From Alloboseaceae bacterium BT-24-1 (lineage in GTDB: Bacteria > Pseudomonadota > Alphaproteobacteria > Rhizobiales > Beijerinckiaceae), in NCBI GenBank assembly GCA_025846845.1, contig JAOYTL010000029.1:1-27933 (forward strand): a stretch of DNA of 27,933 nucleotides, in the 5' to 3' direction. Both the position numbers and the translations under genes were made by a program. Below, piece by piece: positions 7,774-17,018 of this stretch. The notes under the pieces are model-generated. The model was not told where the DNA came from. It was given only the letters and a program-made list of their open reading frames with translations, and searched no databases. Each line of letters starts with the position of its first letter. Position 1 is the stretch's first letter.

Positions 7774-8352
7774 ATGACCGCCGCGGCTCACGAGACTCTG
7801 ATTGTCGGACGGGGGCGCTTGCGCTCCCGTTTGCGTTTGGGCGCGCTCGCGCTCGGCGTTCTGCTGATCGCCGGTTGCGCCGACCATTTCGGCCCCGGCC
7901 TGGTTCAGCTCGCCGCCGGCCGCGGCTGGGAGCCGCTGCCGATCCAGAACTGGGTGGTCAATGACGGCATCAACCCGAAGGCGATGGTCTTCTGCACCCC
8001 GCAGGACTGCCAGCGTCCCGGCGTCGCCGCGCTGATCAGTTTCGAAGGCCGCGAGGCCGCCGACATGGCAAGGACTCTCGCTCTCAACCCTGCGCGGCTG
8101 GCACGCGAATTCTCGAAGCGCCCGAAGGCGAAGCAGGCCGACAAGCCGGCGAGCACGACCACCGTCTCCCGCTTCAAGCAGGAGGGCACCGACGGCATCC
8201 TCGTCGAGATCCGCGCCAGGGAAGGCGGTCGCCTGGCCTCGACCGCAATCCTCTACGCTCGCAAGGACAATACGCTCGCCATGGCGATCGCGGTGACCGA
8301 CGACTCGCAAGCCGCCCAGGATTTCGCCCGCGCCACCTGGGCGAGCCGCTGA
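7774..8352 (+). CDS. Predicted lipoprotein of unknown function
   Basis: I do not recognise the family. The 192-residue product has a basic N-terminus (RGRLRSRLRLG), a hydrophobic stretch and a lipobox LLIAGC with C35 as the likely lipidated cysteine, so it is probably exported. After processing it contains a pair of Cys in FCTPQDC, a linker rich in Lys/Pro/Ala (about 110-125) and a C-terminal half with beta-like segments. ATG 7774 lies 17 bases after the purC stop, and the frame continues through purC, so the start is set by the signal sequence. Its place between purC and purS suggests cotranscription, but nothing in the sequence links it to purine synthesis. Confidence 0.7.
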   Translation: MTAAAHETLIVGRGRLRSRLRLGALALGVLLIAGCADHFGPGLVQLAAGRGWEPLPIQNWVVNDGINPKAMVFCTPQDCQRPGVAALISFEGREAADMARTLALNPARLAREFSKRPKAKQADKPASTTTVSRFKQEGTDGILVEIRAREGGRLASTAILYARKDNTLAMAIAVTDDSQAAQDFARATWASR

Positions 8353-8416
8353 AAAGGTTGAGCCTGCACCGATTCGCCGCTAAGCGAACCGCAAGCGCCC
8401 TGTTCCGGAGATCACG

Positions 8417-8659
8417 ATGAAAGCCCGCGTCACCGTCACCCTCAAGACCGGCGTGCTCGACCCGCAGGGCAAGGCGATCGAGGGCGCGCTGAAATCGCTC
8501 GGCATCGACGGCGTCGGCTCGGTGCGCCAGGGCAAGGTCTTCGACATCGAGCTCGACGGCGCCGACAAGACTGCCGCCGAGGCCGCCCTCAAGGCTGCCT
8601 GCGAGAAGCTGCTCGCCAACACCGTGATCGAGAATTATCGCGTCGAGATCGGAGCCTGA
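8417..8659 (+). CDS. purS: Phosphoribosylformylglycinamidine synthase subunit PurS
   Basis: An 80-residue small subunit of the three-part FGAM synthase (PurS, PurQ, PurL), thought to help pass ammonia from PurQ to PurL. The opening MKARVTVTLKTGVLDPQGKAIEGAL and the segment LGIDGVGSVRQGKVFDIEL are standard PurS, and the length is typical. GGAG lies upstream of ATG 8417. purQ follows after four bases. purL is not in the window, so the catalytic subunit must be encoded elsewhere. Confidence 0.95.
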   Translation: MKARVTVTLKTGVLDPQGKAIEGALKSLGIDGVGSVRQGKVFDIELDGADKTAAEAALKAACEKLLANTVIENYRVEIGA

Positions 8660-8663
8660 GCCG

Positions 8664-9359
8664 ATGCGCGCCGCCGTCATCACCTTCCCCGGCTCGAACC
8701 GCGATGGCGACGTCGCCAAGGCCTTGCGCCAGGCCGGCGCGACCGTCGCGCATGTCTGGCATGCCGACCATGAACTGCCGGCCGGGACCGACCTCGTCGT
8801 CCTGCCCGGCGGCTTCTCCTATGGCGACTATCTGCGCTGCGGCGCCATCGCCGGCCGCGCCCACATCATGGACGCGACGCGGGCGCATGCGGCGCGCGGC
8901 GGCCTTGTGCTCGGCATCTGCAACGGCTTCCAGATCGCCTGCGAGGCCGGTTTGCTGCCGGGCGTGCTCGCCCGCAACGCCGATCTGAAATTCGTCTGCA
9001 AGCGCCAGCACCTCAAGGTCGAGCGCAACGACACCGCCTTCACCTCGGCCTATGCCAAGGGCCAGGTGATCAATGTCTGCATCGCCCATGGCGAGGGCAA
9101 CTATATCTGCGATCCCGAAACGCTGGCCCGGCTCGAAGGCGAGGGGCTGGTCGCGTTCCGCTACTCCGACGCGGACGGCAAGGTGACGGCAGAGACCAAT
9201 CCGAACGGCTCCCTGGGCGGCATCGCCGGCATCTATTCGCCGGGCCGCAACGTGCTCGGCCTGATGCCGCATCCAGAGAACCTGATCGACGGCCTCGTCG
9301 GCGGCACCGACGGGCGCGGCATGTTCGAAAGCCTGGTTGGCGGCAAGAAAGCGGCGTGA
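8664..9359 (+). CDS. purQ: Phosphoribosylformylglycinamidine synthase subunit PurQ
   Basis: A 231-residue class I glutamine amidotransferase subunit that releases ammonia from glutamine for FGAM synthesis. The catalytic triad is visible: C86 in LGICNGFQ, with H203 and E205 in MPHPEN. The N-terminal FPGSNRDGD and PGGFSYGDYLRCGA are characteristic of PurQ. The start follows purS closely. Its TGA stop overlaps the GTG start of the next gene (GTGA), implying coupled translation. Confidence 0.96.
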   Translation: MRAAVITFPGSNRDGDVAKALRQAGATVAHVWHADHELPAGTDLVVLPGGFSYGDYLRCGAIAGRAHIMDATRAHAARGGLVLGICNGFQIACEAGLLPGVLARNADLKFVCKRQHLKVERNDTAFTSAYAKGQVINVCIAHGEGNYICDPETLARLEGEGLVAFRYSDADGKVTAETNPNGSLGGIAGIYSPGRNVLGLMPHPENLIDGLVGGTDGRGMFESLVGGKKAA

Positions 9360-9784
9360 GCGACGCGCCGCCACTGGTCGAGGGCCGCCAGCCGCTCGTC
9401 CCGGATTGGAGTCTCGTGCTGCCCTTCCCGATGGCCCGCCGCGTCGAGGATGGCTCGCTGGTCTTCTGGCATAGCCCGCGTGGTCTGACCTTCTGGCTCA
9501 ACGCTTACGATGCCGGCGATCCGGATGATGCGCTTGCCGAATGGCGGGAAATCCACGCCTCTGCCGCTTTCGATCTGATCGAGGAGCGCGAGACCGACTT
9601 CATCCGTTTCGCCTATCGCCTCCATGAAGATGCGGAAGATGGGCGCCAGCCCGCCTTCTACGGCTTCGCTTGCGCCCGTGACGGCGGGCAGATCCACATC
9701 GCCGGCTATTTCGATGAGCCGAGCCTGCTCGATGCCGTGCTCGCGACCTGGCGCAGCCTGCGCTTCGGACCGCCTCTGCAATAA
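9356..9784 (+). CDS. Uncharacterised protein coupled to purQ
   Basis: A 142-residue protein of unknown function. It has no signal peptide or membrane segment and is rich in Trp, Phe and acidic residues. Notable segments are FWHSPRGLTFWLNAY, IEERETDFIRFAYRLHED and FYGFACARDGGQIHIAGYFD. It looks like a small mixed alpha/beta cytoplasmic domain. The GTG start overlaps the purQ stop by four bases, so it should be made in proportion to PurQ. No better start is present. Repeat copy 3 follows directly. Confidence 0.7.
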   Translation: MSDAPPLVEGRQPLVPDWSLVLPFPMARRVEDGSLVFWHSPRGLTFWLNAYDAGDPDDALAEWREIHASAAFDLIEERETDFIRFAYRLHEDAEDGRQPAFYGFACARDGGQIHIAGYFDEPSLLDAVLATWRSLRFGPPLQ

Positions 9785-9787
9785 GCG

Positions 9788-9882
9788 GAAGCATTTTCAA
9801 GCGACGTGGACACCGGTTCGCGTGAAGAAAATGCGATAAAACAAGGACCTGGAGCGTTTCCGCAAGTCGGGAAACGCTCTGG
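9788..9882. repeat. RIME-like composite palindromic repeat, copy 3
   Basis: About 95 bases between convergent genes. Module A has GCATTTTC (9791-9798) and GAAAATGC further on. Module B is a near-perfect hairpin, GAGCGTTTCC and GGGAAACGCTC, ending in TGG at 9882. It shares 62 of 66 bases with copy 2 over module A and the linker. Its position suggests that it may end transcripts from both sides. Confidence 0.75.
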
Positions 9883-9888
9883 GCGGGC

Positions 9889-10482
9889 TTAGCTGCCCTT
9901 CTGCGCCCGCGCCAGCAATCGCGACGCCGCCGGGCCGTCGAGCGGGCCGACATGCTTGTCGAGGATGCGCCCGTCCGGCCCGATCAGGAAGGTCTCGGGC
10001 ACGCCGTAGACGCCCCAGTCGATCGCGGCCCGGCCACTGCGATCGACACCGACAGCCGAATAGGGATTGCCAAGCGCGCCGAGGAAGCGGCGGGCATTCT
10101 CGGCCTCGTCCTTGTAGTTGAAGCCGATCAGCGCGACCTTGCCCTGCTTCACCGCAGCCGAATCCGCCATGGCGACGAGGAAGGGATGCTCGACCCGGCA
10201 GGGCGCGCACCAGCTCGCAAAGACGTTGACGATCGTCGCCTTGCCCTTGGCGAGGCCCGCCATGTCGAAGCTCGGCACCGGCTGGCCATCGCGCTGCAGC
10301 CCCTCGAGCGGCGGCAATGTGATCGCCGGCGCCGGCTTGCCGATCAGGGCCGAGGGCACCTTGCTGGCATCGCCGGAGAATAACCCCTTGGCGAACACCG
10401 CGGCCAGCGCCGCGAACACAATCAGCGGGATGGCATAGAGCCAGGGCGAGCGCCGCGGGGTTGAGGTCGAAGCCTCGCTCAT
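9889..10482 (-). CDS. ccmG: Cytochrome c maturation thioredoxin CcmG/DsbE
   Basis: A 197-residue membrane-anchored periplasmic thioredoxin that reduces the apocytochrome c haem-binding cysteines or their partner CcmH. One hydrophobic segment at about 13-33 serves as anchor. The active site is C92-A-P-C95 in FASWCAPC, followed by a cis-Pro loop region (YGVPETFLIGPDG) and the characteristic NYKDEAENARRFL. The ATG overlaps the ccmD stop in ATGA, so it is the last gene of the ccmCDG unit. Confidence 0.93.
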   Translation of the reverse strand: MSEASTSTPRRSPWLYAIPLIVFAALAAVFAKGLFSGDASKVPSALIGKPAPAITLPPLEGLQRDGQPVPSFDMAGLAKGKATIVNVFASWCAPCRVEHPFLVAMADSAAVKQGKVALIGFNYKDEAENARRFLGALGNPYSAVGVDRSGRAAIDWGVYGVPETFLIGPDGRILDKHVGPLDGPAASRLLARAQKGS

Positions 10483-10652
10483 GACGTGCTGCCGCCGCGG
10501 CGGCCCGCACCGCGCTCTTCCAGCGCCGCCAGGGCCCGCCTCTGCGCGCGCCGGTCGAGCAGGATCGCTGCCGCAAGGCCGGAAAGAATCACCACCGCCG
10601 CCAGATAGGCGGCGAGGATGAAACCGGCATGGGGTCCGAGTGCGTCCATCAT
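10479..10652 (-). CDS. ccmD: Haem exporter protein CcmD
   Basis: A 57-residue single-span protein that helps CcmC and the CcmAB exporter pass haem to CcmE. It begins MMDALGPHAGFILAAYL, which fits the CcmD pattern (a short N-terminus, then a helix with HxGFI..AY), followed by a basic tail (LLDRRAQRRALAALEERG). Both ends overlap the neighbours: ATGATGG against the ccmC stop and TCATGA against the ccmG start. It is too short to be found on length alone, but position and sequence agree. Confidence 0.88.
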   Translation of the reverse strand: MMDALGPHAGFILAAYLAAVVILSGLAAAILLDRRAQRRALAALEERGAGRRGGSTS

Positions 10653-11407
10653 TGCGCCGCCTGCAAGGACAGCCGGTCGAGCCGCTCGGCCTCGAAGATC
10701 GTCAGCGTGCGAACTCGCCGGCGCAGGATCTCGGCCTGCATGGCGGCGGCGTGAAGCGCGAGCGCCAGCAGCGTGAAGCCGAGCGCGGTGATCAGCAGCG
10801 GCCATAGCATCGAGGCGTGGATAGTCGAGCCGCCGAGCCGGAGCACCGAGGCCGGCTGATGCAGCGTGCTCCACCAATCGACCGAGAACTTGATGATGGG
10901 GATGTTGACGCAGCCGACCAGCGTCAGGATCGCGACGGCACGGCCGGCGCGAGACGGCTCGTCGATGGCGCGGCGCAGCGCGATGACGCCGAGATAGAGC
11001 AGGAACAGCACCAGCATCGAGGTCAGGCGCGCGTCCCAGACCCAATAGGTGCCCCACATCGGCTTGCCCCAGAACGAGCCGGTGAGCAGGCAGACCAGCG
11101 CGAAGCTGGCACCGATCGGCGCCGCCGCCTGCTGGGCGACATCGGCGAGCGGATGGCGCCAGACCAGGACGCCCAACGCTGAGAGCGCCATCATCGAATA
11201 GAACATCAGCGCCAGCCAGGCGGCCGGCACATGGATGTACATGATCTTGATGGTCTCGCCCTGCTGGTAGTCGGCCGGAGCGACGAACCAGACGAGATAG
11301 AAGCCGATGGCGAGCAGAAGCGCTGCCGCCCCCGCAAACCAGGGCAGCAGTACGCTCGACAGGCGCATGAAACGCGCCGGATTGGCCAGTTCGGTAAGGC
11401 TCGCCAT
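10649..11407 (-). CDS. ccmC: Haem exporter/transferase permease CcmC
   Basis: A 252-residue inner membrane protein with about six helices, of the haem-handling protein family. It presents haem to CcmE in the periplasm. The WWD domain is visible as WGKPMWGTYWVWD (113-125), and the two candidate axial histidines are H59 (YIHVP) and H183 (STLHQP). The start at 11407 gives the family length; an upstream ATG at 11491 would add 28 atypical residues. The stop overlaps the ccmD start. Upstream, where ccmB would normally adjoin, lie a small regulator-like gene and an opposing ORF. Confidence 0.93.
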   Translation of the reverse strand: MASLTELANPARFMRLSSVLLPWFAGAAALLLAIGFYLVWFVAPADYQQGETIKIMYIHVPAAWLALMFYSMMALSALGVLVWRHPLADVAQQAAAPIGASFALVCLLTGSFWGKPMWGTYWVWDARLTSMLVLFLLYLGVIALRRAIDEPSRAGRAVAILTLVGCVNIPIIKFSVDWWSTLHQPASVLRLGGSTIHASMLWPLLITALGFTLLALALHAAAMQAEILRRRVRTLTIFEAERLDRLSLQAAQ

Positions 11408-11517
11408 GAAGGTGGTGGCCGGCTCTGCTCTTAATTTCGACGAGAGAGCATGTAGCAATCGCCGGCCCGGCTCACAATCGAGCAGCTTCACCTGCGACGA
11501 TGAGGCCGCAGATAGCG

Positions 11518-11751
11518 CTAATCCTTTTCGGACGCGTTGCCTGCCTCGTTCTCGAGAACGCTGAAGCTGCCTGAGCGGGCGCCGTCGGCCGCGACGGCAA
11601 AGCCCTCTGCGCTCAGGCCGCGCCTGAGCAATTCCCTTACGGCCGCTGCCCGGCTCGGCATGCGCTTGTCAAAGCGCCAGTTCTCGACGGCGCGGAGCTC
11701 TTCCGCGCTGAGCATGATCTGCAGACGTTCACCGCGTTCCAAGTCCGACAT
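11518..11751 (-). CDS. Small ribbon-helix-helix-like protein, putative regulator
   Basis: A 77-residue protein. The segment ERLQIMLSAEELRAVENWR followed by PSRAAAVRELLRRGL resembles the ribbon-helix-helix fold: a short beta strand with alternating residues, helix A, a turn, and helix B with a basic end. The C-terminal third is Ala/Gly/Ser-rich and probably disordered. ATG 11751 is preferred; an in-frame ATG at 11763 is equally possible. A promoter with a palindrome in its spacer lies just upstream, which fits autoregulation. The gene is on the ccm strand, 110 bases upstream of ccmC, and could read into it. The specific target is unknown; the fold call is by eye. Confidence 0.6.
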   Translation of the reverse strand: MSDLERGERLQIMLSAEELRAVENWRFDKRMPSRAAAVRELLRRGLSAEGFAVAADGARSGSFSVLENEAGNASEKD

Positions 11752-11776
11752 AGCGCGCCCCATCACGCTAAAAATG

Positions 11777-11877
11777 AGTAAGTGACTATATGAGCACAAA
11801 CTGCTCATTCGCAAGTGGCAGCGACACCAGCGGTACCTTAGCGTCATGCCATTCGGGCGTCTTCGGCGTCACTTACT
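11777..11877. repeat. Spaced 10-bp inverted repeat AGTAAGTGAC
   Basis: AGTAAGTGAC (11777-11786) has an exact reverse complement GTCACTTACT at 11868-11877. One arm overlaps the -10 region of the small regulator gene and the other lies upstream of the opposing 75-codon gene. The arms could be two half-operators or chance; the region is less GC-rich than its surroundings. Confidence 0.35.
11785..11814 (-). promoter_or_regulatory. Promoter with embedded palindromic operator for the regulator gene
   Basis: On the minus strand TTGCGA (11809-11814) and TATAGT (11785-11790) are 18 bases apart. The spacer is taken up by a perfect palindrome, ATGAGCA (11790-11796), five bases, TGCTCAT (11802-11808). 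A repressor bound there would block polymerase directly. The leader to ATG 11751 would be about 25-30 bases. Confidence 0.5.
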
Positions 11878-11954
11878 AACTAGTTGAAATTGTTCGTTTT
11901 TTGATTTGCATCCCCTGCGATTCCGGTCTAACGCTAGCCGCAGGAGGGATTGTC

Positions 11955-12182
11955 ATGCTCATCACGCTATCCGATCCCATGCGACGCGATATCGAAACGA
12001 CTCTGCGTTCGAAGGTCGGTGAATCGCGTGTCGTTGACGTCTTCGGCGTGGCCGAAGAGGTCCAGCTCCGTTTTGTCGACGACAATGTCGCGCTCGAGGA
12101 CATCGCTGCCGTCGTCGCCCGTCTCGCATCCCAATCCGGCTGCGCGCTCGAACTCGACAGCCGCGAGCTGTCCGAGAACTGA
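11955..12182 (+). CDS. Uncharacterised 75-residue protein inside the ccm locus
   Basis: I do not recognise this protein. It is acidic and soluble-looking, begins MLITLSDPMRRDIETTLRS, and has two likely helices flanking a segment EEVQLRFVDDNVALEDIAAVVARLA. A strong ribosome site, AGGAGGG (11942-11948), six bases before ATG 11955 supports translation and decides the start; an upstream extension to 11901 does not look coding. It is divergent from the ribbon-helix-helix-like gene and convergent with ccmB, with only four bases between the two stop codons. It therefore interrupts the usual ccmABCD order on the opposite strand. Confidence 0.65.
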   Translation: MLITLSDPMRRDIETTLRSKVGESRVVDVFGVAEEVQLRFVDDNVALEDIAAVVARLASQSGCALELDSRELSEN

Positions 12183-12186
12183 ACCG

Positions 12187-12852
12187 TCAGTCCGGCTGGC
12201 GCAGCGCGGCTGCCGCAGCGATGCAGCCCACGGCCGCTGCCATCAGCGACAGCGCGGCCAGGATCAGCAGCGGACTCTGCAGCGACATCGGTCCGCGCAC
12301 CGCGCTGGAGGCCGAGACACCGAAGATCAGAACCGGCACGCAAAGTGGCGCGACCAGGATCGGCAGGATCAATCCGCCACGGCGCAGGCTCGCTGTCAGT
12401 GCTGCGGCTGCAGCGCCGATGAAACTCAACGCCGGTGTGCCAAGCGCCAGGCTCGCCGCCAGCGGCAGCACGCCTTCCCCCGGCAGGGCGACCAGCAGTC
12501 CCAGCACTGGCGCGGCTAAGGTCAGCGGCAGGCCAGTCGTCAGCCAATGCGCCAGCGCCTTGGCGAACACCGCGAATTCCAGCGGCAGCGGCGCGCTGCG
12601 GATGAGGTCGAGCGAGCCGTCCTCTTCGTCAGCCTGGAACAGCCGGTCGAGTCCGATCAGCGTCGCCAGCAACGCTCCAAGCCAAAGGATCGCCGGGCCG
12701 ATCCGTGACAGCAGGTTGAGGTCCGGCCCGAGCGCGAACGGGATCAGAATGACGACGGTCAGGAAGAAGACGAGCGCGAGCTCGCCGCCGCCACCGGCCC
12801 GCACCGCCAGCGCGAGGTCGCGCTTCAGGATGGCGAGGAAGGCTCGGCTCAC
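12187..12852 (-). CDS. ccmB: Haem exporter membrane subunit CcmB
   Basis: A 221-residue inner membrane protein with about six helices, partner of the ATPase CcmA. The CcmAB complex uses ATP to release holo-CcmE from CcmC. The N-terminus FLAILKRDLALAVRAGG, then GEL ALVFFLTVVILIPFALGP and the segment QADEEDGSLDLIRSAPLPLE, are the classic CcmB pattern. The start is a GTG at 12852 overlapping the ccmA stop (GTGA), so translation should be coupled. The length is normal. Confidence 0.94.
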   Translation of the reverse strand: MSRAFLAILKRDLALAVRAGGGGELALVFFLTVVILIPFALGPDLNLLSRIGPAILWLGALLATLIGLDRLFQADEEDGSLDLIRSAPLPLEFAVFAKALAHWLTTGLPLTLAAPVLGLLVALPGEGVLPLAASLALGTPALSFIGAAAAALTASLRRGGLILPILVAPLCVPVLIFGVSASSAVRGPMSLQSPLLILAALSLMAAAVGCIAAAAALRQPD

Positions 12853-13469
12853 GGCCCGATCCTGAGTTCACGCGCATCATCGAGGCCAAGGGGCCCGTGG
12901 GTCGCGGCAAGAATCGCTCCGCCTCCCGTGAGATGCGCTCGCATCAGCCCGGAGAGCATCGCCTGCGAACCCGTATCGAGCGCGGCAAAAGGCTCATCGA
13001 GTAGCCAGATCGGCCGCGACGAGACCAGGAGCCGCGCCAGTGCTACGCGCCGACGCTGGCCGGCGGAGAGATAGCCGACCGGCAGGGCTCCGACATGCGG
13101 CAGGCCGACCGCGGCGAGCGCCTCGGCCGGGCCCAAGCCCGGCGCGCCAAGCAGGTCCTGCGCAAAACGCAGATTCTCCGTTGCGGTCAACGCAGTCTTC
13201 AATCCGTCGCGGTGGCCTATCAGATGGGCCGCCTCAGCCAATGGCATATCGTCGAGACCATCGAGCCTGATTGCCCCGGCTTCGGGGCGCAGACGGCCGC
13301 ACAGCATGGCGATCAGGCTCGACTTGCCGGCGCCATTGCGGCCAGTCAGCGCGATCGCGTCGCCACTCGCCAGACGAAAGCCCACGCCGTCGAAGATCGC
13401 ACGACCGCCGCGGCGGCAAACGAGCCCCTCGGCCGTCAAGGCGAATGTCTGGTATCGGATTTGCGTCAC
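12849..13469 (-). CDS. ccmA: Haem exporter ATP-binding subunit CcmA
   Basis: A 206-residue ABC ATPase of the cytochrome c maturation exporter. The Walker A motif is GRNGAGKSS (43-51), the signature LSAGQ is at 134-138 and Walker B IWLLDEP follows at about 154-160. The 'SAGQRRRVALARLL' form is typical of CcmA. The likely start is a GTG at 13469. It is divergent from acnA and coupled to ccmB through a GTGA overlap. Confidence 0.94.
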   Translation of the reverse strand: MTQIRYQTFALTAEGLVCRRGGRAIFDGVGFRLASGDAIALTGRNGAGKSSLIAMLCGRLRPEAGAIRLDGLDDMPLAEAAHLIGHRDGLKTALTATENLRFAQDLLGAPGLGPAEALAAVGLPHVGALPVGYLSAGQRRRVALARLLVSSRPIWLLDEPFAALDTGSQAMLSGLMRAHLTGGGAILAATHGPLGLDDARELRIGP

Positions 13470-13701
13470 GGCGAACCTGTCATCCCGGAGGTCATTACCG
13501 TTTCGCCCAACGCATATCGAGCCTGTAGCGGGCTTCTTGGAATTGATCTATAGAACCCGTGGCTACGCCGCACGCCGATCCGGCGCGGGGCTCGGGCACT
13601 CCCGGGGCGGCGAGCGCGACATGCGCAATAGGCCTTCGACCGGATTCATCCGCAAGGACGGTCCGGCTCGCGACCGCAACCCCTTGATCAGGATAGCCCG
13701 C
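13470..13701. other. Divergent region between ccmA and acnA
   Basis: 232 bases. The frame of acnA stays open through here, but the residues do not resemble aconitase. A CTATAG hexamer at 13548-13553 could be the acnA -10 element, leaving a leader of about 140 bases; no matching -35 is seen. I find nothing else I can support. Confidence 0.3.
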
Positions 13702-16401
<2,700 letters not shown>

Positions 16402-16423
16402 AGGCCTGGCGCCGATACTATCG

Positions 16424-16456
16424 AGACGCCCGGTCACAAGCCGGGCGTCTGTCTTT
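16424..16456 (+). terminator. Likely acnA terminator
   Basis: AGACGCCCGG (16424-16433) and CCGGGCGTCT (16441-16450) form a perfect 10-bp stem with a 7-base loop, followed by GTCTTT. The short T-tract is weak but the stem is strong and starts 23 bases after the stop. Confidence 0.7.
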
Positions 16457-16593
16457 GGTCCCGACGGTTGTCCAATCTTGCACGCAGGTGTAAGGGGGCG
16501 TCACAGTCATCCTCGGCGGGGGGCTTGGGGCAGGCGCGGGGCGAACGCGCCCGGACGCCGTCCGCCATCATCATTCACGACGGGAGCACCCGC

Positions 16594-16875
16594 ATGTCCG
16601 CCACGTTCGAGACGGTCGCCGGCATCATTTCGGAAACTTGCGACATTCCTCGCGAGAAGATCACGCCCCAGAGCCACGCGATCGACGATCTCGGCATCGA
16701 CTCCCTCGCTTTCCTCGACATCGCCTTCGCGATCGACAAGGCCTTCGGCATCAAGCTGCCGCTGGAGCAGTGGACCCAGGAGGTCAACGAGGGCAAGGCG
16801 CCGGCCGAACAGTATTTCGTGCTCGAGAACCTGTGCAAGCGCATCGACGACCTCGTCGCCGCCAAAGCCGCCTGA
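16594..16875 (+). CDS. acpXL: Acyl carrier protein AcpXL for lipid A very-long-chain acyl groups
   Basis: A 93-residue specialised acyl carrier protein. The phosphopantetheine site is S37 in DDLGIDSLAFLD. The extended C-terminus with LPLEQWTQEVNEGKAPAEQYFVLENL is the distinguishing feature of AcpXL as opposed to housekeeping AcpP, and the genes that follow are those of the AcpXL locus. It carries the growing 27-hydroxyoctacosanoate-type chain, which LpxXL transfers to lipid A in Rhizobium and relatives. CGGGAG lies upstream of ATG 16594. No convincing promoter was found in the 190 bases after acnA. Confidence 0.93.
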   Translation: MSATFETVAGIISETCDIPREKITPQSHAIDDLGIDSLAFLDIAFAIDKAFGIKLPLEQWTQEVNEGKAPAEQYFVLENLCKRIDDLVAAKAA

Positions 16876-16882
16876 ACGAGCC

Positions 16883-16952
16883 CTGGCCCATCCGGGCCAG
16901 CGCAAGAGCAGGATGCGGAAAAGTGGGAACCGGTTTTTCGCATCCTGCTCTC
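16883..16952. repeat. Tandem hairpins after acpXL, including a RIME-related element
   Basis: First hairpin: CTGGCCC (16883-16889) and GGGCCAG (16894-16900), loop of four. Second: GAGCAGGATGCG (16906-16917) and CGCATCCTGCTC (16939-16950), enclosing AAGTGGGAACCGGTT, whose core resembles the GTGGATACCGGTT centre of repeat copies 2 and 3. Together they sit inside the operon between acpXL and fabZXL and could reduce read-through or stabilise the acpXL message. Confidence 0.65.
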
Positions 16953-17018
16953 ACTCTTTCATGAGAGACGCCGCGGGCGGGGCAAGACCCCGATCGCGGC
17001 GAGACGGGTTGGAGCCGC

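Noticed and set aside
10649..11491. Longer ccmC starting at 11491
   Set aside because: The extra 28 residues have no counterpart in the CcmC family; the start at 11407 gives normal length and topology.
16457..16593. Sigma-54 or strong sigma-70 promoter for acpXL
   Set aside because: No GG-N10-GC pair; TTGTCC-N17-TAAGGG (16468-16496) has too weak a -10 to list.
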